A DNA stretch of 64,000 nt from Diprion similis (lineage: Eukaryota; Arthropoda; Insecta; Hymenoptera; Diprionidae). The stretch's first letter is position 1. Each line of letters starts with the position of its first letter. Below the pieces are notes generated by a model. The model searched no databases. It saw nothing but the letters and a program-made list of their open reading frames with translations, and had not been told where the DNA came from. The DNA lies in contig NC_060117.1 in assembly GCF_021155765.1 (NCBI RefSeq), forward strand, positions 8,584,001-8,648,000, given 5' to 3'. Positions 35,625 to 58,588 of this stretch are shown piece by piece. The position numbers were made by a program, and so were the translations under genes.

Positions 35625-35790
35625 AACGGACGTTGCCTACCCAGCTCGCGCGGGAACTTTGGCTTCCCGCGCGACTACAGCTAGGCGGCCAAGGGGAAAA
35701 GTGGGCGGGACTTGAGTCTATGCCCCTCGCGCGCTCTGGCCCCCCACTCCGTTGGGACCGGGCCGCTTGGCGTTAAACGTTCTGAGTTCT
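35625..35790. other. Short GC-rich island upstream of gene C
   Basis: Strikingly GC- and CpG-rich compared with its surroundings, with a small hairpin (GCGCGGGAA and TTCCCGCGC). It begins at the duplication border, about 60 bases upstream of the gene C ATG. It could be a promoter-proximal island or a repeat fragment. Confidence 0.45.
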
Positions 35791-35880
35791 GTGAATATCT
35801 GTGGAAGCCCGTATGAGTTTCGCGCGGTTGATGGGATTGGGATACGTTTACTGCAGGAGAGGTTGGCGCGTATACATATT

Positions 35881-36521
35881 ACACTGTATCAAAAAAATTG
35901 ACTATTTTTTTTTTCAAATATACTGAAAATATTGTTCAGGATACCGAAAAAAGGCGCCTGTTAGAATGGGAGCTCTTAATTTTAATACTAAGAAGTGCCT
36001 CATCGCGATTTTCTGCTTTCCATAAGAATAACATGGCAAAAATGGTTCTTGCTCCTTGCGATTTTTATAACTAGATAACGACGCGTCGTACAGAAAATTC
36101 AAAAACATGTATTTGTAGGAAATTGGACGTTCTACAAAAAAGGTCTCTTGTCATTTTACGATAAATCTATTCTTTCAAAAGTTATTTGAGGTCAAACATC
36201 AACAAAGGACCTCAAATAACTTTTGAAGGAGTAGATTTATCGTAAAATGACAAGAGACCTTTTTTGTAGAACGTCCAATTTCCTACAAATACATGTTTTT
36301 TAATTTTCTGTACGACGCGTCGTTATCTAGTTATAAAAATCGCAAGGAGCAAGAACCATTTTTGCCATGTTATTCTTATGGAAAGTAGAAAATCGCGATG
36401 AGGCACTTCTTAGTATTAAAATTAAGAGCTCCCATTTTAACAGGCGCGTTTTTTCGGTATCCTGAACAATATTTTCAGTACATTTTTCAAAAAATAAATA
36501 GTCAATTTTTTTCTACAGTCT
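35881..36521. repeat. Near-complete 640-bp foldback palindrome (MITE)
   Basis: The tips ACACTGTATCAAAAAAATTG and the inverted AATTTTTTTCTACAGTCT bound two arms of about 310 bases that pair almost perfectly around the loop AACATCAACAAAG near 36200. Landmarks such as GACGCGTCGTTATCTAGTTA occur in both orientations. An asymmetric relative is at 16451-16836. Any transcript would form long double-stranded RNA. Confidence 0.92.
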
Positions 36522-36547
36522 AATACATATAGTTTGGTTCAAGTATA

Positions 36548-36939
36548 CAGGGTGATTCAGTACTCGGGGACCACCGGGCACTGACGGATTCCTTGTGAAA
36601 AAATAAGACTAAAATTTCTCTTGACAATTTTTTTTTAAAGCCACGGTTTTTGAGTTAGAGCCGTTTGAAGTCCACCAATCACGGTGCGCAGATAGGGCCA
36701 GGCGCACGAGCCTAGCACGAAGCTAGCGTAGGCTAGCGTACGCTGCATCGGGCTCAACTACACCAGCCTCGCACTTGGCTCGCCCGCTCGGTCCTATCTG
36801 CGCTGTGATTGATGGACTTCAAACGGCTCTAACTTAAAAACCGTTGCTTTCAAAAAAAATTGTCAAGAGAAATTTTAGTCTTATTTTTTCACAAGGAATC
36901 CGTCAGTGCCCGGTGGTCCCCGAGTACTGAATCACCCTG
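36548..36939. repeat. 392-bp MITE with long perfect terminal inverted repeats
   Basis: Starts CAGGGTGATTCAGTACTCGG and ends with its exact complement. Inverted arms extend over about 150 bases each around a GC-rich centre. TA flanks both sides (36546-36547 and 36940-36941), as in Tc1/mariner-type insertions. A truncated copy lies at 28234. Confidence 0.92.
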
Positions 36940-36944
36940 TATAT

Positions 36945-37977
36945 CAATTATGCGAATAATAAGTTACACAAATCATTGAATAATCATGGCTAATAATATC
37001 GAGTTTTCAAGATAGCTATTGCATAACTTGTTGCAGTAAGGTGAAAAAAATTACAAGAAAAATGACCCGCAACAGCAGTTAGCTAATTCATGACTAAATA
37101 TACTAGGTATAGGCGATCTCAAGCAAAAGATTGATTCGAATTGATTCTGGAAAAATCGATTCATCCAAAAAATCGGTTGCAAAAGATTGATCTTCGGAAG
37201 ATTGATCGTTATTTTTACTTCTTAGTCTGAATGGATACAGGTAGCTGTATTGGACATTGAAAATCGTGTCACACAAATGTAGTACTTGTTTAACAGTTTT
37301 GATATTTAACAATAGTTTTCTTTGGGTCATATTTGTTTATCACACCAATAGTTCTCACATAAATCTAGCTGACTCGGTGGGAAGCTTTTTTTATTAGTTG
37401 TGATGTTAGATTTATTCAGCGCTAGAAATTGGTCGATTCTTTTGTATTCTCAAACCTATATTAGCCATAAAATACCGCACGCCAAAATGAACTTTCAAAC
37501 TTTTTTTAATTGAATATTTAAGAACCTCGTCAAACTCGATAACATTATCTGTTATCGTGTCTTCGATTGGCATATCTTCCGCGACCAATTCTTCGTCGAT
37601 CATTTGGCTCGCAGTAATTCTACATTGACCATATATTATGTAACCGATTGACAAGTCTGCACAAAAGATTGGAGCCGGTCTGATTTGAATCCTGACCCCA
37701 GGTGGTTGTTGTTTCAGATAAATTTTTTACTTCTATTTACAAAATTTTCTTCAGTATTGGCCGTAAAATGTTCGTTATTTTAGCTTCGAAAAACCTATTT
37801 ATTGGGTAATCGCGGGGCATATGACAGTAATATTTTTCAGTAGTAAAATCTTTTATTTTTTCACGCAATTGTAGTATACGTAAGAAAAATTTTTTTTTTC
37901 CATCCGCCACTTGCAAGACAAATTTACGATATTTTAGGCAAAAATATATTGCTATTGGAGAATAAAACAGTAACACA
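36945..37977. other. No gene recognised
   Basis: AT-rich spacer. Minus-strand open frames at 37412-37654 and 37737-37976 have no motif I can name. They could be remains of a transposon protein but nothing supports it. Confidence 0.3.
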
Positions 37978-37985
37978 CCTGTTCG

Positions 37986-40900
37986 CAGTGCCGGATCTAG
38001 ACACTAGGCTGAGTAGGCGGCAGCCTACAGGTCCCCACCATTTGAGGGCCCCCACCAACTTCAACTCATATTCACTGACCGATCAAGTTTGGAAAATTGA
38101 GGAAAATTGTTTTTCGAAGTTTGAAAAAAAAGTTATGAAGCAAACGCGAAAGCGTTACGTATATTTTAAATTCTCAGCCAGATAAATCTTTATTTCGAAG
38201 ATTGTAAATTAAAACAGAGTATTAAAAAAGTCAGTCAAATTTAATCACGCTTAAATTTCCACAAACATAAGTACCATCATTATTGGGATCCAAAGAGGAG
38301 GTGTGGCTAGTGATAATGGCGGAGTAAATGGGTCATATCGGCTGATATTGGTGACAAAAAATGTCAATTATCGACGTTTTTTCAATAAACATTACATTTT
38401 TGCTGCTCTGGTGTTCACGATTATCCCTATTAAACTCAATATTTTATTACAGAATCTTCATAATCTCGTTTTCAAAGTGAGATACGACCCACTTACTTAA
38501 AATTACCGCCACCCACATAGCGTATCGTTCAACTTTGTTTACCAATAATCGACGAGTAGTCTGTTTTACCGATAAGACTAAAATGCTGAACCGCCGATGG
38601 TAAGTTACTCACCTAACCTCAATAATATTCGTTTAACATGGGACAATAGTAATCAGTTCTCTCCAATTGTTGGTCAATACTTTGGCGACGTAAAATATAG
38701 TCCGAATACGTAGCTTTTTAAATGTTTTCGTATCATATATATCTAACGTTGCAGAATAATTAAGATATATCACGGCAAATAATTTATTTCGGCGTGAACC
38801 ATAATCAATCATAGTATTTGTTTATGATTCTGATTCTGATGAACATGGAATTCCGAAAGTAAGTATAACTAAAAATTCAACATTTTCCGTCAAAAAATAC
38901 AAGAATATACAATGGATGAACTTAAACTTATACTACATACTATATACATTTTAACTCTATTAAATATCAATGAATCGATAATTTTTTATTAATCATTATC
39001 AAGGTACTTTCTATAATGAACAACAGACAAGTTGATCGTCATAAAACCCCACGCCATTATCAAGCCGGCTCTGATAAACGTAAAAATGCTAAGGAAAAAC
39101 AAAAACGGGAGTCCGAAATTCTCTCGCAAACACATCGGCTAACTGATTTTGTCATAAAGAGACCAACAACTTCGACGGCTTTACAAAATCCTGACGAAAT
39201 AGTACGCCGAGAAACATTATTCAACTTTTCGCGAAAATAGTAGAATGGAACGTCATACAGCAGCCTATCAAAATCATTGATAAAATATGATCAAATCAAT
39301 AATTTTTTTTTAGAAGATAGCTGAGAATGACGCTGCTATCAACGATCCCACAATATTGGACGGGCCAGTGAAAAAAGATCATGTGAGTGCAACATAGTAT
39401 TTCGAAAATGACAAAATGATAGAAAGTAACATATTTATGAAGATTGAACCGTTGTTTTACATTTTAGAGCAATATTGACCGTGACGACGTGGTTAATGAT
39501 ACGATTTCTGAAGAAGTGAACAGATTACAAACTGAAGACGAAATATTTTCAGACTGTGATATTGGTACGTGGCCGGACAATATGAAAGATCATATCAGTT
39601 ATTGGTTAAAATTAGGTAGTAACAAAGTCCAAAATTGTGATGCGGAGCTTTTCAAACGTGAATCAGTCAAACAATATAATAAGAATTTCACCAGAACATG
39701 CCAAATGAGTATGTTTGAAAGAAAACACAAAAATGGTGAAACCATCAAACGGGAATGGTTATGTTTTTCCCCAAGCAATGGAAAACTTTACTGTTTCTTT
39801 TGTAAATTATTGAATACGGTTGAAACTCAATTTTCACATGGTGGATATTGCGACTCGAAAAACGCTAGCGATCGTTTGATAAAGCATGAGACCTCTTCGG
39901 CTCATCTCAAGAATCGGGACGGATCGATTTCGAACTTATCCAACAATTGGACGACGAAATAAACTATTGGCGGAATGTACTCAAAAGAGTAGCATCCGTG
40001 ATTCTCTTTGTTAGCGAGCGTGGTTTACCTTTTCGAGGAGACAACGAAATTATTGGTTCTGCACACAACGGTAATTATCTTGGGTTGCTCGAATTACTTG
40101 CCGAGTATGATGATTTTCTGGAAGGACATATTGGAAATCATGCGAACCCTGGGCGAGGCCATGTCAATTACCTCTCTTCGACAATTTGCAACGAATTTAG
40201 ACAGTTGATCGCTCGACGTGTATTCGATGAAATTATTCGCCGAATTAAACATTCACAGTATTATTCGTTTACTCTTGATTCTACAAAAGATGAGGGTCAC
40301 ATAGATCAATTAGTTTTAATCTTTCGTTACATAGAAGAAAATGGTGGTCCGGTCGAGAGATTTTTGACTTTTATGCCAAACCAGGGTCATAAAGCGAAAG
40401 ATATGTTTGACGGCTTGATGAATTTTCTAAATGAGAAACATCTTAATATAAAAAATTGCCGTGGTCAGTCATATGACAACGCATCGGCTATGAGCGGGAA
40501 GTTTGCGGGTCTTCAAGCTATGGTTCGAGAGGCGAATGACTTAGCATGCTGGGTTCCTTGTTTTGGACACTCGCTGAATCTGGCTGGAACTGATACAATG
40601 AATAGCTGTCCCAAGGCTAAATTTTTTTTCAGTTTTCTGGAACAAATTTATGTCTTTTTCACCTCTTCGACAGAGCGCTATAGCGCACTCGTTAGTTGCT
40701 TGAGATCAGCATGTACGCCAGAAAATCCCGTACATGTTCCGAAGAGGGTAAGCACAACTCGCTGGTCATCACGAGCAGATGCTACTAAATTTGTAGTCCG
40801 TGGTTATGCTCAAATAAAAACTACTTTATCGGAAATGGTAGGAGAGAATAGCGAGGCACGCGGGTTATATGACCAAATGTCCAAGCTCGAAATCGGTATC

Positions 40901-41931
40901 GTTGCCGTTTTCTGGAATGAAATTCTCGACAGAGTTAATCATACAAGCAAATACTTACAGTCTCCTGAGATAGTTCTAAACACCTCAATAGAAATGCTCA
41001 AATCTCTTAAATCTTTCATTGAAATTGAAAGAGATTCATTTTCTGAGTACGAACGTCAAGGAGCAGAGCTATGTGGAAATAAACAGTATGTAATGGAGAA
41101 CAAACGAAAGTGCACAGGTAACGTACGTCTGAATCCATTAGACTACGCACATACACCAGAAGTCGAGTTGACTGCATCAGAAAAATTTCGCGTACAGAGT
41201 TTTCTTCCGATTATTGACCAATTCATTATGTCAATAACGAAAAGAATTTCCGCATACACAGAAATACATTCCCGATTCGGTTTTCTGAGAAAACTCAATG
41301 ATCTGACTCCGGAAGAAATTAATTATCGGGCCAAATCATTATGTGATGTTTACAAGAATGACCTTGATGAGAATCTTGGAATCGAGCTTGTACACTATAG
41401 AGAATTTTGTAATGAATTTATTCAGGAAAAAGAAGAAGGAATGAGCCAAGAACATTTCATGCTAAAATTATTGATTAACAAGCAAGTAAAAGATAGTTTT
41501 CCAAATGTAGAGATAATGCTGAGAATATATCTTTGCATAATGATATCCAACTGCAGTGGCGAACGGTCTTTTTCAAAATTGAAGCTGATTAAAAATCGAT
41601 TAAGTACAACGATGACTGAAGGAAATCTCATTGATCGTACTATTTTGAGCACTGAATATGATCTGATGAAAGCATTGGACATTTCAGACATCATCGATGA
41701 TTTTGCTGGGAAAAACGCAAGAAAAGTACGACTTTAAATTTAATATAGAACTAGATCGACGTATTGTACCAAAGAAAGTGCCCCACTTACTGTAATTTAG
41801 AAATTATATTAACATAGTTCATTATTACATTTGCAATAAAAAATTATATACTGATGATGGTCTTTACTTCCTTAACTGGGCCTCCACCACCTGTCCGCCT
41901 ACAGGCCCCCACACCCTTCAATCCGGCACTG
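37986..41931 (+). mobile_element. hAT-superfamily DNA transposon with 8-bp target duplication
   Basis: The element starts CAGTGCCGGAT and ends ATCCGGCACTG, which are terminal inverted repeats. CCTGTTCG directly precedes (37978-37985) and follows (41932-41939) it, a perfect 8-bp target site duplication diagnostic of hAT insertions. Subterminal GCCTACAGG and GGCCCCC blocks appear at both ends. It contains one transposase gene (39016-41737). The intact duplication suggests a fairly recent insertion between genes C and D. Confidence 0.95.
39016..41737 (+). pseudogene. hAT transposase (ZMYM1-like, TTF zinc finger + hAT dimerisation domain), one frameshift
   Basis: Likely exons are 39016 to about 39201, 39314-39382 and 39469 onwards: GTGAGT...TTTTAG bounds the second intron, while the first donor is uncertain. 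A TTF-type zinc finger follows (REWLCFSPSNGKLYCFFC, then HGGYCDS...LIKHETSSAH). The frame changes once at about 39945, where the last 16 bases of one frame overlap the next; the second frame runs open for 596 codons to 41737. It contains the first catalytic Asp (YYSFTLDSTKDEG), the RGQSYDNASAMSG Asp region, CFGHSLNLA, and the C-terminal Glu/dimerisation motif SGERSFSKLKLIKNRL. Apart from the single shift it looks intact. The 39945 change could instead be a tiny intron or sequencing error. Confidence 0.85.
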
Positions 41932-41939
41932 CCTGTTCG

Positions 41940-42789
41940 AAAAGGACAGTGCTAGCTCATTAAATTTTTTTTTTTCCAATTAACAAAACTGATTTAGGAG
42001 TCAAGTCTCAGGTTTCACGGAGCTGAATAATTGGCTCATTTCGAAACGTAAATGTACGTAAATGTAGCGGACGTAGCTGGCATTAAAACTTTACGCTGCA
42101 ACAATGTCTTCGACAGTATGTCATATTTTCAGTTGAATAGTGTATTGTGCATTGACCTTGGCAAGTAGATGCCTAATATAACCCTCAAATAGTCAGTTAG
42201 GTAGATTTACCGGTGTACGGTAAAAGTCATCAATAAGTTCGTAATTGTGAGTGGACGAAAGATGGAAATTGATTTTCGGAAGAAAAGGTTAACAAAATAC
42301 ACATTGAGAAACGGACGGTGAATAACAATTCGAAGAAACTGTTAGGAAAATAGGAAAATAGGGTGTTCTGAATTGATAAAACGTGCATGTTACTTAGTCG
42401 GTCTGAAAATGAAAACAATCAAATCTGTGTAAACAAACTTCATGCCATTCTATTTACCTCAACCTCTCTCGCTGATAAGCGCCAAATTTCTCCAATCCTG
42501 GCCCTTTTTCTCACTTTCCCGTAACATTTTCCTTATCTTAGTCATAGTGAATGATTAACGAACACTTATCACGGAGTTTCAGATACTTTACTAATATTTA
42601 TTCGCGAAGGACACGCTGAATAACGCTCGTGGCTCGCGGTTTGAATTACGGGTCTGCACGTGTTCAATGCTGACTGCTGCTACGGCCGTTAGTTCGTACG
42701 ACGGGCGGCTTGTGCCAAAGATGGCGCTAGCAAGCGATCGCTTTTCGCGGCGTAAATTCGCTGTTTCGTGCTTCAGCTCGTGCAAGTTT
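41940..42789. other. No gene recognised
   Basis: Spacer between the hAT element and a foldback. No domain or repeat seen. Confidence 0.3.
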
Positions 42790-43068
42790 TCTCACAACTC
42801 TTAAGTTCGATTTTATTGCTCTTAGTCCTGAATTAAAGGTAAAGGATGGATCTGTGCCGTGTATTTCGTAGAATTTTGAAAAAAAAATTCGTTCTTGTTT
42901 TATCACGACGGAAACTTTGCTCACTTTGAGTGTCGTTCTTTACGACTCTGAAAAAAAATTTTGAAATTCGGAAAAATACACGGCACAGATTGCTTCTTTG
43001 CCTTCAAAATGCTTCTAATACAAATTCAATATCTCTGTAAATGACGGAGAAAACTTGCAACGCCCTTA
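42790..43068. repeat. Foldback repeat at the duplication border
   Basis: TCTGTGCCGTGTATTTC and the inverted AAATACACGGCACAGA lie in two arms; further out AAAGGTAAAGGAT mirrors the TCTTTGCCTT region and TTTTCTCACAACTCTTAAG mirrors CTTGCAACGCCCTTAAG roughly. It ends at the first base of the duplicated block at 43070. Confidence 0.7.
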
Positions 43069-43069
43069 A

Positions 43070-44022
43070 GACTGTATCATCTACGGATGCAAACTTTCGC
43101 ACGATGCTCATTTACTTTGGTGGGTTCAGTAAATTGGTATACAGACATGAAAGTCTGGGACACGCATTTGATACATCAATTCTCACGATATAAACTAATT
43201 AAGCGTACACGAATATATGTTATCCTTAAGATTTCTTGAATCTTGGACGCGCCATCATTGACTTTTGAGTAGCATCGATGAATAACGAGCCGATTATGAA
43301 GCAAGAACAGAGCATTATTAATTGAATACAACGAATCATGTATCCAACATTTCATCTTGTAACCCGATAATCGTATAGCTAAAGAAGATTTTTGTACAGA
43401 ATAGTTTCACGCCGTTTATGGAAATTTAAAATAACGACGAGACTTTTTATGTAGGCTCGGAAATTTGGTGCTTTGCATTCTCATTTGAATTAATAATCGA
43501 AATATACGAAAAATGAATAGCTAGAAATCGAGACGTCAATCGTGTCAAATCTTTGTGTTCCAGTGACACGTTTGCAGCCCAAAAAATATCACACTTTTGA
43601 TATCTAATCTTCAGTGTAAGTCAAGGTCACGTTGAGCTGCTTATGAAACCACTTATGTGCTTATGATACGAAGTACGGAGTATCAGACATGGAGACAGTA
43701 GTTGCACACTACGAATTTCAAAACAACGAAAATATCCATTAATCACGTCGCACAGTATGCATACTATTAGTCAATCCCGAACATTGGAGGTTTTTAGGAG
43801 GTTTTTCTCATTATTGTGCAGAAAAACTTACCGCGAACCTCAAATTCCCTACGGGAGGTGCTGCAAACGGAATCCCTTTGAATGATATGTAGGATCCTCC
43901 GACAGAGCTGTTCTCCCTAGTGCCGCGGAGCCACCCCTGCTTTACATTAACGGTTAACCCACCCATTCCGAACGTAACGAGTGCTCGTACTGAATTTCAA
44001 AGCCGTTAATACCCACTGAACA
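43070..44022. repeat. Duplicated block 2 (contains orphan exon 1)
   Basis: Direct copy of 34767-35624, about 8.3 kb away. The two copies are very similar, which suggests a fairly recent duplication. Confidence 0.9.
43832..43966 (-). CDS. Orphan or alternative first exon of an esterase (gene C)
   Basis: Open exon of 135 nt with ATG at 43966 and an intact donor (CG then GTAAG). It encodes MGGLTVNVKQGWLRG...GNLRFA and differs from the gene C first exon by a few residues (for example Trp for Arg at residue 12). No exon 2 follows before gene C exon 1, so it either splices over about 9.5 kb (across the hAT element) to 34298 or is unused. It has no damage, so use as an alternative first exon of gene C is plausible. 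Confidence 0.6.
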
Positions 44023-44631
44023 TTAAGGTCCTCTAAAAAACTTTCAATCAGCTTATCTTCAAGGCTTTAAGACGTAATTGCGTTATCTCGGTACAATCTA
44101 TCGCCCGAATTATCTTCGTGACGTGATTCATGATAAACTAATTCAGAATTTGCCAACTTTCATACGAAGAATAAATCTCTATGGATAAGAACTACTGTAA
44201 CTGCCATTTACTCCCGTAGAAAGCTTTTTTAGAAAAATAGAATGTTCAAGAAACTTTCAGTGAATCAAAAATTTTTGTGGAAGTTTAAATTGACATTTAG
44301 GTACAATGGAGTTCATGTCAGTTGGTTTGGATGAAACCGATGATGATCCCTGACTGGAAGCGCCCAACTAGGTTCCGTACTGCTCCGCAAACAATTTTTC
44401 TATAGGATGTAATGCATGTTCTTTTAAAATCCATGTATTAACTAACCTGCAATAACGTCCATCGTTTGACAGTTTTAGTGTTACGATAGAGTTCTTCAGT
44501 TCGTTCATCACATACCCAAAGAAAAAATTTTATAGTAGGGATAACAATACAAATTAATAAAAATAAATAGTAAACATTGTTTATTCGTATTTAAATTTTA
44601 TAAAAAAATCATTTTATTTCATTTTATTTAC
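44023..44631. other. No gene recognised
   Basis: AT-rich spacer between duplicated block 2 and a MITE. Confidence 0.3.
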
Positions 44632-44881
44632 AATATTTTTTACGGTATTGGCATTGAAAAGCAAAACGAAGAGTGAGGTTATATCGCGGTCTGTTCGACG
44701 AAGCTACTTTATTCGGCAGTTTGGGATGCGCACTTCGAACTGCGCATCAAAACTGCGGAATAAAGACTTTATTCCGCAACTTCGTTCGCTGCCGTATAAA
44801 GCGTCACTTCACGGAACGAAAACTGCCACAAAAAGTGGACTTTTCAATGCCCATGCCGTAAAAAAGATATTACGGCCATTG
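44632..44881 (+). repeat. 250-bp TIR element with a conserved small open frame, copy 1
   Basis: Ends AATATTTTTTACGGTATTGG and the inverted CATGCCGTAAAAAAGATATT. Copy 2 lies inverted at 58589-58823. Both contain the near-palindromes GATGCGCACTTCGAACTGCG and GGAATAAAGACTTTATTCC. The frame 44673-44861 encodes a 62-residue peptide whose last ~54 residues, from the FDE motif on, are almost identical in copy 2. Confidence 0.85.
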
Positions 44882-45241
44882 TACGTGTTAATTTGACAGT
44901 CAACAATAATAAAGACAGAAGAATATAAAGGACTGTTATGTATTAGGCCTGACAAACGCGTGAATTCGGATATTAGACTCGTGTATGATGCGGCACTAAA
45001 ATATCGTAATTCATTTCTTATCGTCAGTAATAGCAAGTTACCTTTATCTTCTCATAAAACAGGCATACAATACAGGGTAAAAATTGTATTAATTTTATTG
45101 TTAGTCAATACATTTGATGAATTTTGCTTGAACACAAGTATATATGGTAAGTGCAGTATTTCAATATTTAAAATCCGTTTAGTAATCGTCACATAGTCCA
45201 AGTAAAATTGCATCCATCGATTTTTATCGAACAATTCGAAG

Positions 45242-49735
<4,494 letters not shown>

Positions 49736-49829
49736 GTCTGACTCGATGACTGATCGAACTGAATTCCGTATTTTACCCAAAGTGTCCACGAAACTTTCGT
49801 TCGACTTATCTTCAACGCTCTCAAGCAAC

Positions 49830-51531
49830 TCGACAGTATCTTGGGACCATCTTGTATGTTTAGAAGCCCAACGATTTTACTCACACTTATGAACCAGGTT
49901 TTACGTCATTGTATTAACGCATGCATCTGCATGCTTAGCATGCAGAACTATCTCTTTTCGGGACGAACTATCCAACGATAGTTGCTGTACCGTTATATTT
50001 GCTTCGGGGAGAAAGATACGATCAACTGAATAATGACGCCAGCGAGAACGTCGGAAAGTGAGCGTGATAAGTGGAAATAGCTTTCCAGATTGTTTGTTTC
50101 ATCATACTTACGTTGGATATGCATGTATGTATATGACACGTATATCATCTAACTCCGATTCAACCTACATACATCAGGAATGTTCACTATATCTCACTGC
50201 CAATACTACATGGTATCGTCTCGAGATAAGGGGTGAGAGTTTAATCTAATCATAAGAAAAGTGAAAGTGTTCTACGAAAATTTTTCATATCAATTTCTGT
50301 TCTTCAGAAAACTTAAATCTGAAGTGTCGGATGTTACATGAACATAAGTTAACATTAATTTCTTAGTATTGATTCTTCATATTACGTTCTGTAGTCGACG
50401 TATCTCATATTATCCTATTATATACATTATCATTCCACCAATTAAACGTAATTGTGGAAATTGTGTAGACAATGGTAGTCGAATATTAAAGAGATTTTCA
50501 ATTGTAGATGACCGCAATTTCAAAGATTCTTGCTAAATTCAGCAAGTGGTAACTGAAATAAAATGCTAGTTATTGGTGGAATATTACTTCGAACACTTTC
50601 ATTTCTCTATAACAAGACACTACAGGTAAACATATTTGGTTTCAGGCATGCAATACATTAAAGATATTTTTGAAATCACCGCTTCATTCGAGCAAAAGAA
50701 TTGATGGATTGCTAAATAGACTCCCTTCAAGTTTAAAATTAAACGAAGACTCAACAGTTCTGACATTACTTATTTCAATGTGAGAAAATATCGTTATAGA
50801 ATTTTGGCCACGAAATTTTTTGAAACTTACACATTATAGTTTAACAGAGGCATATGACAAATGGTTCAATCTCAAAAGTCCAAACCTAACTATTTTAAAT
50901 ATTACCCAGCCCTGCCATTTTATTTACTTTTTTGACTCATGTACACCATCATTTTTGTACAACAAGTCAGCTGTGGTGCAAATCTGCACGCAGAGTGTGA
51001 AAAATCATGACTTTTTTCTAAACCAACTATAGCATCACCGATGTTGTATTACATATGGATCACATTTATGTTTTGATTCAACTTTCCAACGAATGCTGTT
51101 ATTGCTATGAATTTAACATGTATACCGCTATGTAAGCATGACTAGTAAAAACGTTCTGCTGGCTTAGATGATTCAGCGTTTCAAGGTACACATTGAAACT
51201 CTAACTCTACCTGAACTTACAGATCTGCTTAACGTGAGTTAGCAACAAAAAATTAGCAGCTTAGTCATTCGACACAGGAACTGGCTAGGATTTCAAGGAA
51301 CACGTAAAATATACCGAGGAAAATCCTCATGTTTATTTCTATTCTTGACAAAAATTCAAACCAAAATTTTGAATGAAAAAAAACGTATCTTCACACTTTT
51401 TTCTTATAATAATGAATGTTTGTAGCAGAGAGAATTAATGTATCGTAGAAGAAAACAAAATCCACATCAAATTTGATCCATCCGCAAAGTGGCTTCGAAT
51501 GCAAACGCCGTTCATTTTAACGTGAGCAGTA
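49830..51531. other. Spacer between genes D and E
   Basis: Presumed promoter of D and 3' UTR of E. AT-rich, with no recognised gene or repeat. Confidence 0.3.
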
Positions 51532-58032
<6,501 letters not shown>

Positions 58033-58234
58033 ACTGGACTGGGAGAATGGACCGAGTATCAGTTACGGAGTGAACTTTGCAGTCGGCAACAGCCTTCTAA
58101 CATGCTTTACAGCTTCTCCGTGTACTTATACCAACTTATTATCAAGGTCGCGAGATGATAGACTGGCATTACATGTGTTCAAATAATGGGTCGGTACGCG
58201 GAATGTGGATTCTGAGTGTTCGAGAAATAATCAC

Positions 58235-58261
58235 TGGCTATAACGCATGACGATTTATATA
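58235..58261 (-). promoter_or_regulatory. Possible core promoter of gene E
   Basis: Minus strand TATATAAA starts at 58261, with a CCAGTG initiator-like motif 26 bases downstream at 58235. The ATG follows about 200 bases later. Motif match only. Confidence 0.35.
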
Positions 58262-58588
58262 AAACATGTAAATTAACGTACCGTGAGTTTCTCTGAACGC
58301 GGAACGATGCGTGGGCCTTATTCAAACAACCGGGCATGTTACATGTTCAGCTCATACATGGAAGTTACATGGAGTTACATGCCACGATCATCCCAAGCAG
58401 TTGTCAACCGTCATAAGGACGAGTACCGTGTGTACGAAAAACACACATGAAAAAACGCGTAACGCATGCTCACGTTGTATAAAATTATTTTTTTCGGCCA
58501 AGACATGAAAGAGTCCTTTTTGGCGCGTATTCTCGATCCATAAAATGTCACTTTATATCGCCAAACTCAAAATTATGGTTAAAAAGTC

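Noticed and set aside
37412-37976. Two minus-strand frames that could be a gene left of the hAT element
   Set aside because: No recognisable domain or conserved neighbour; left as unassigned spacer.
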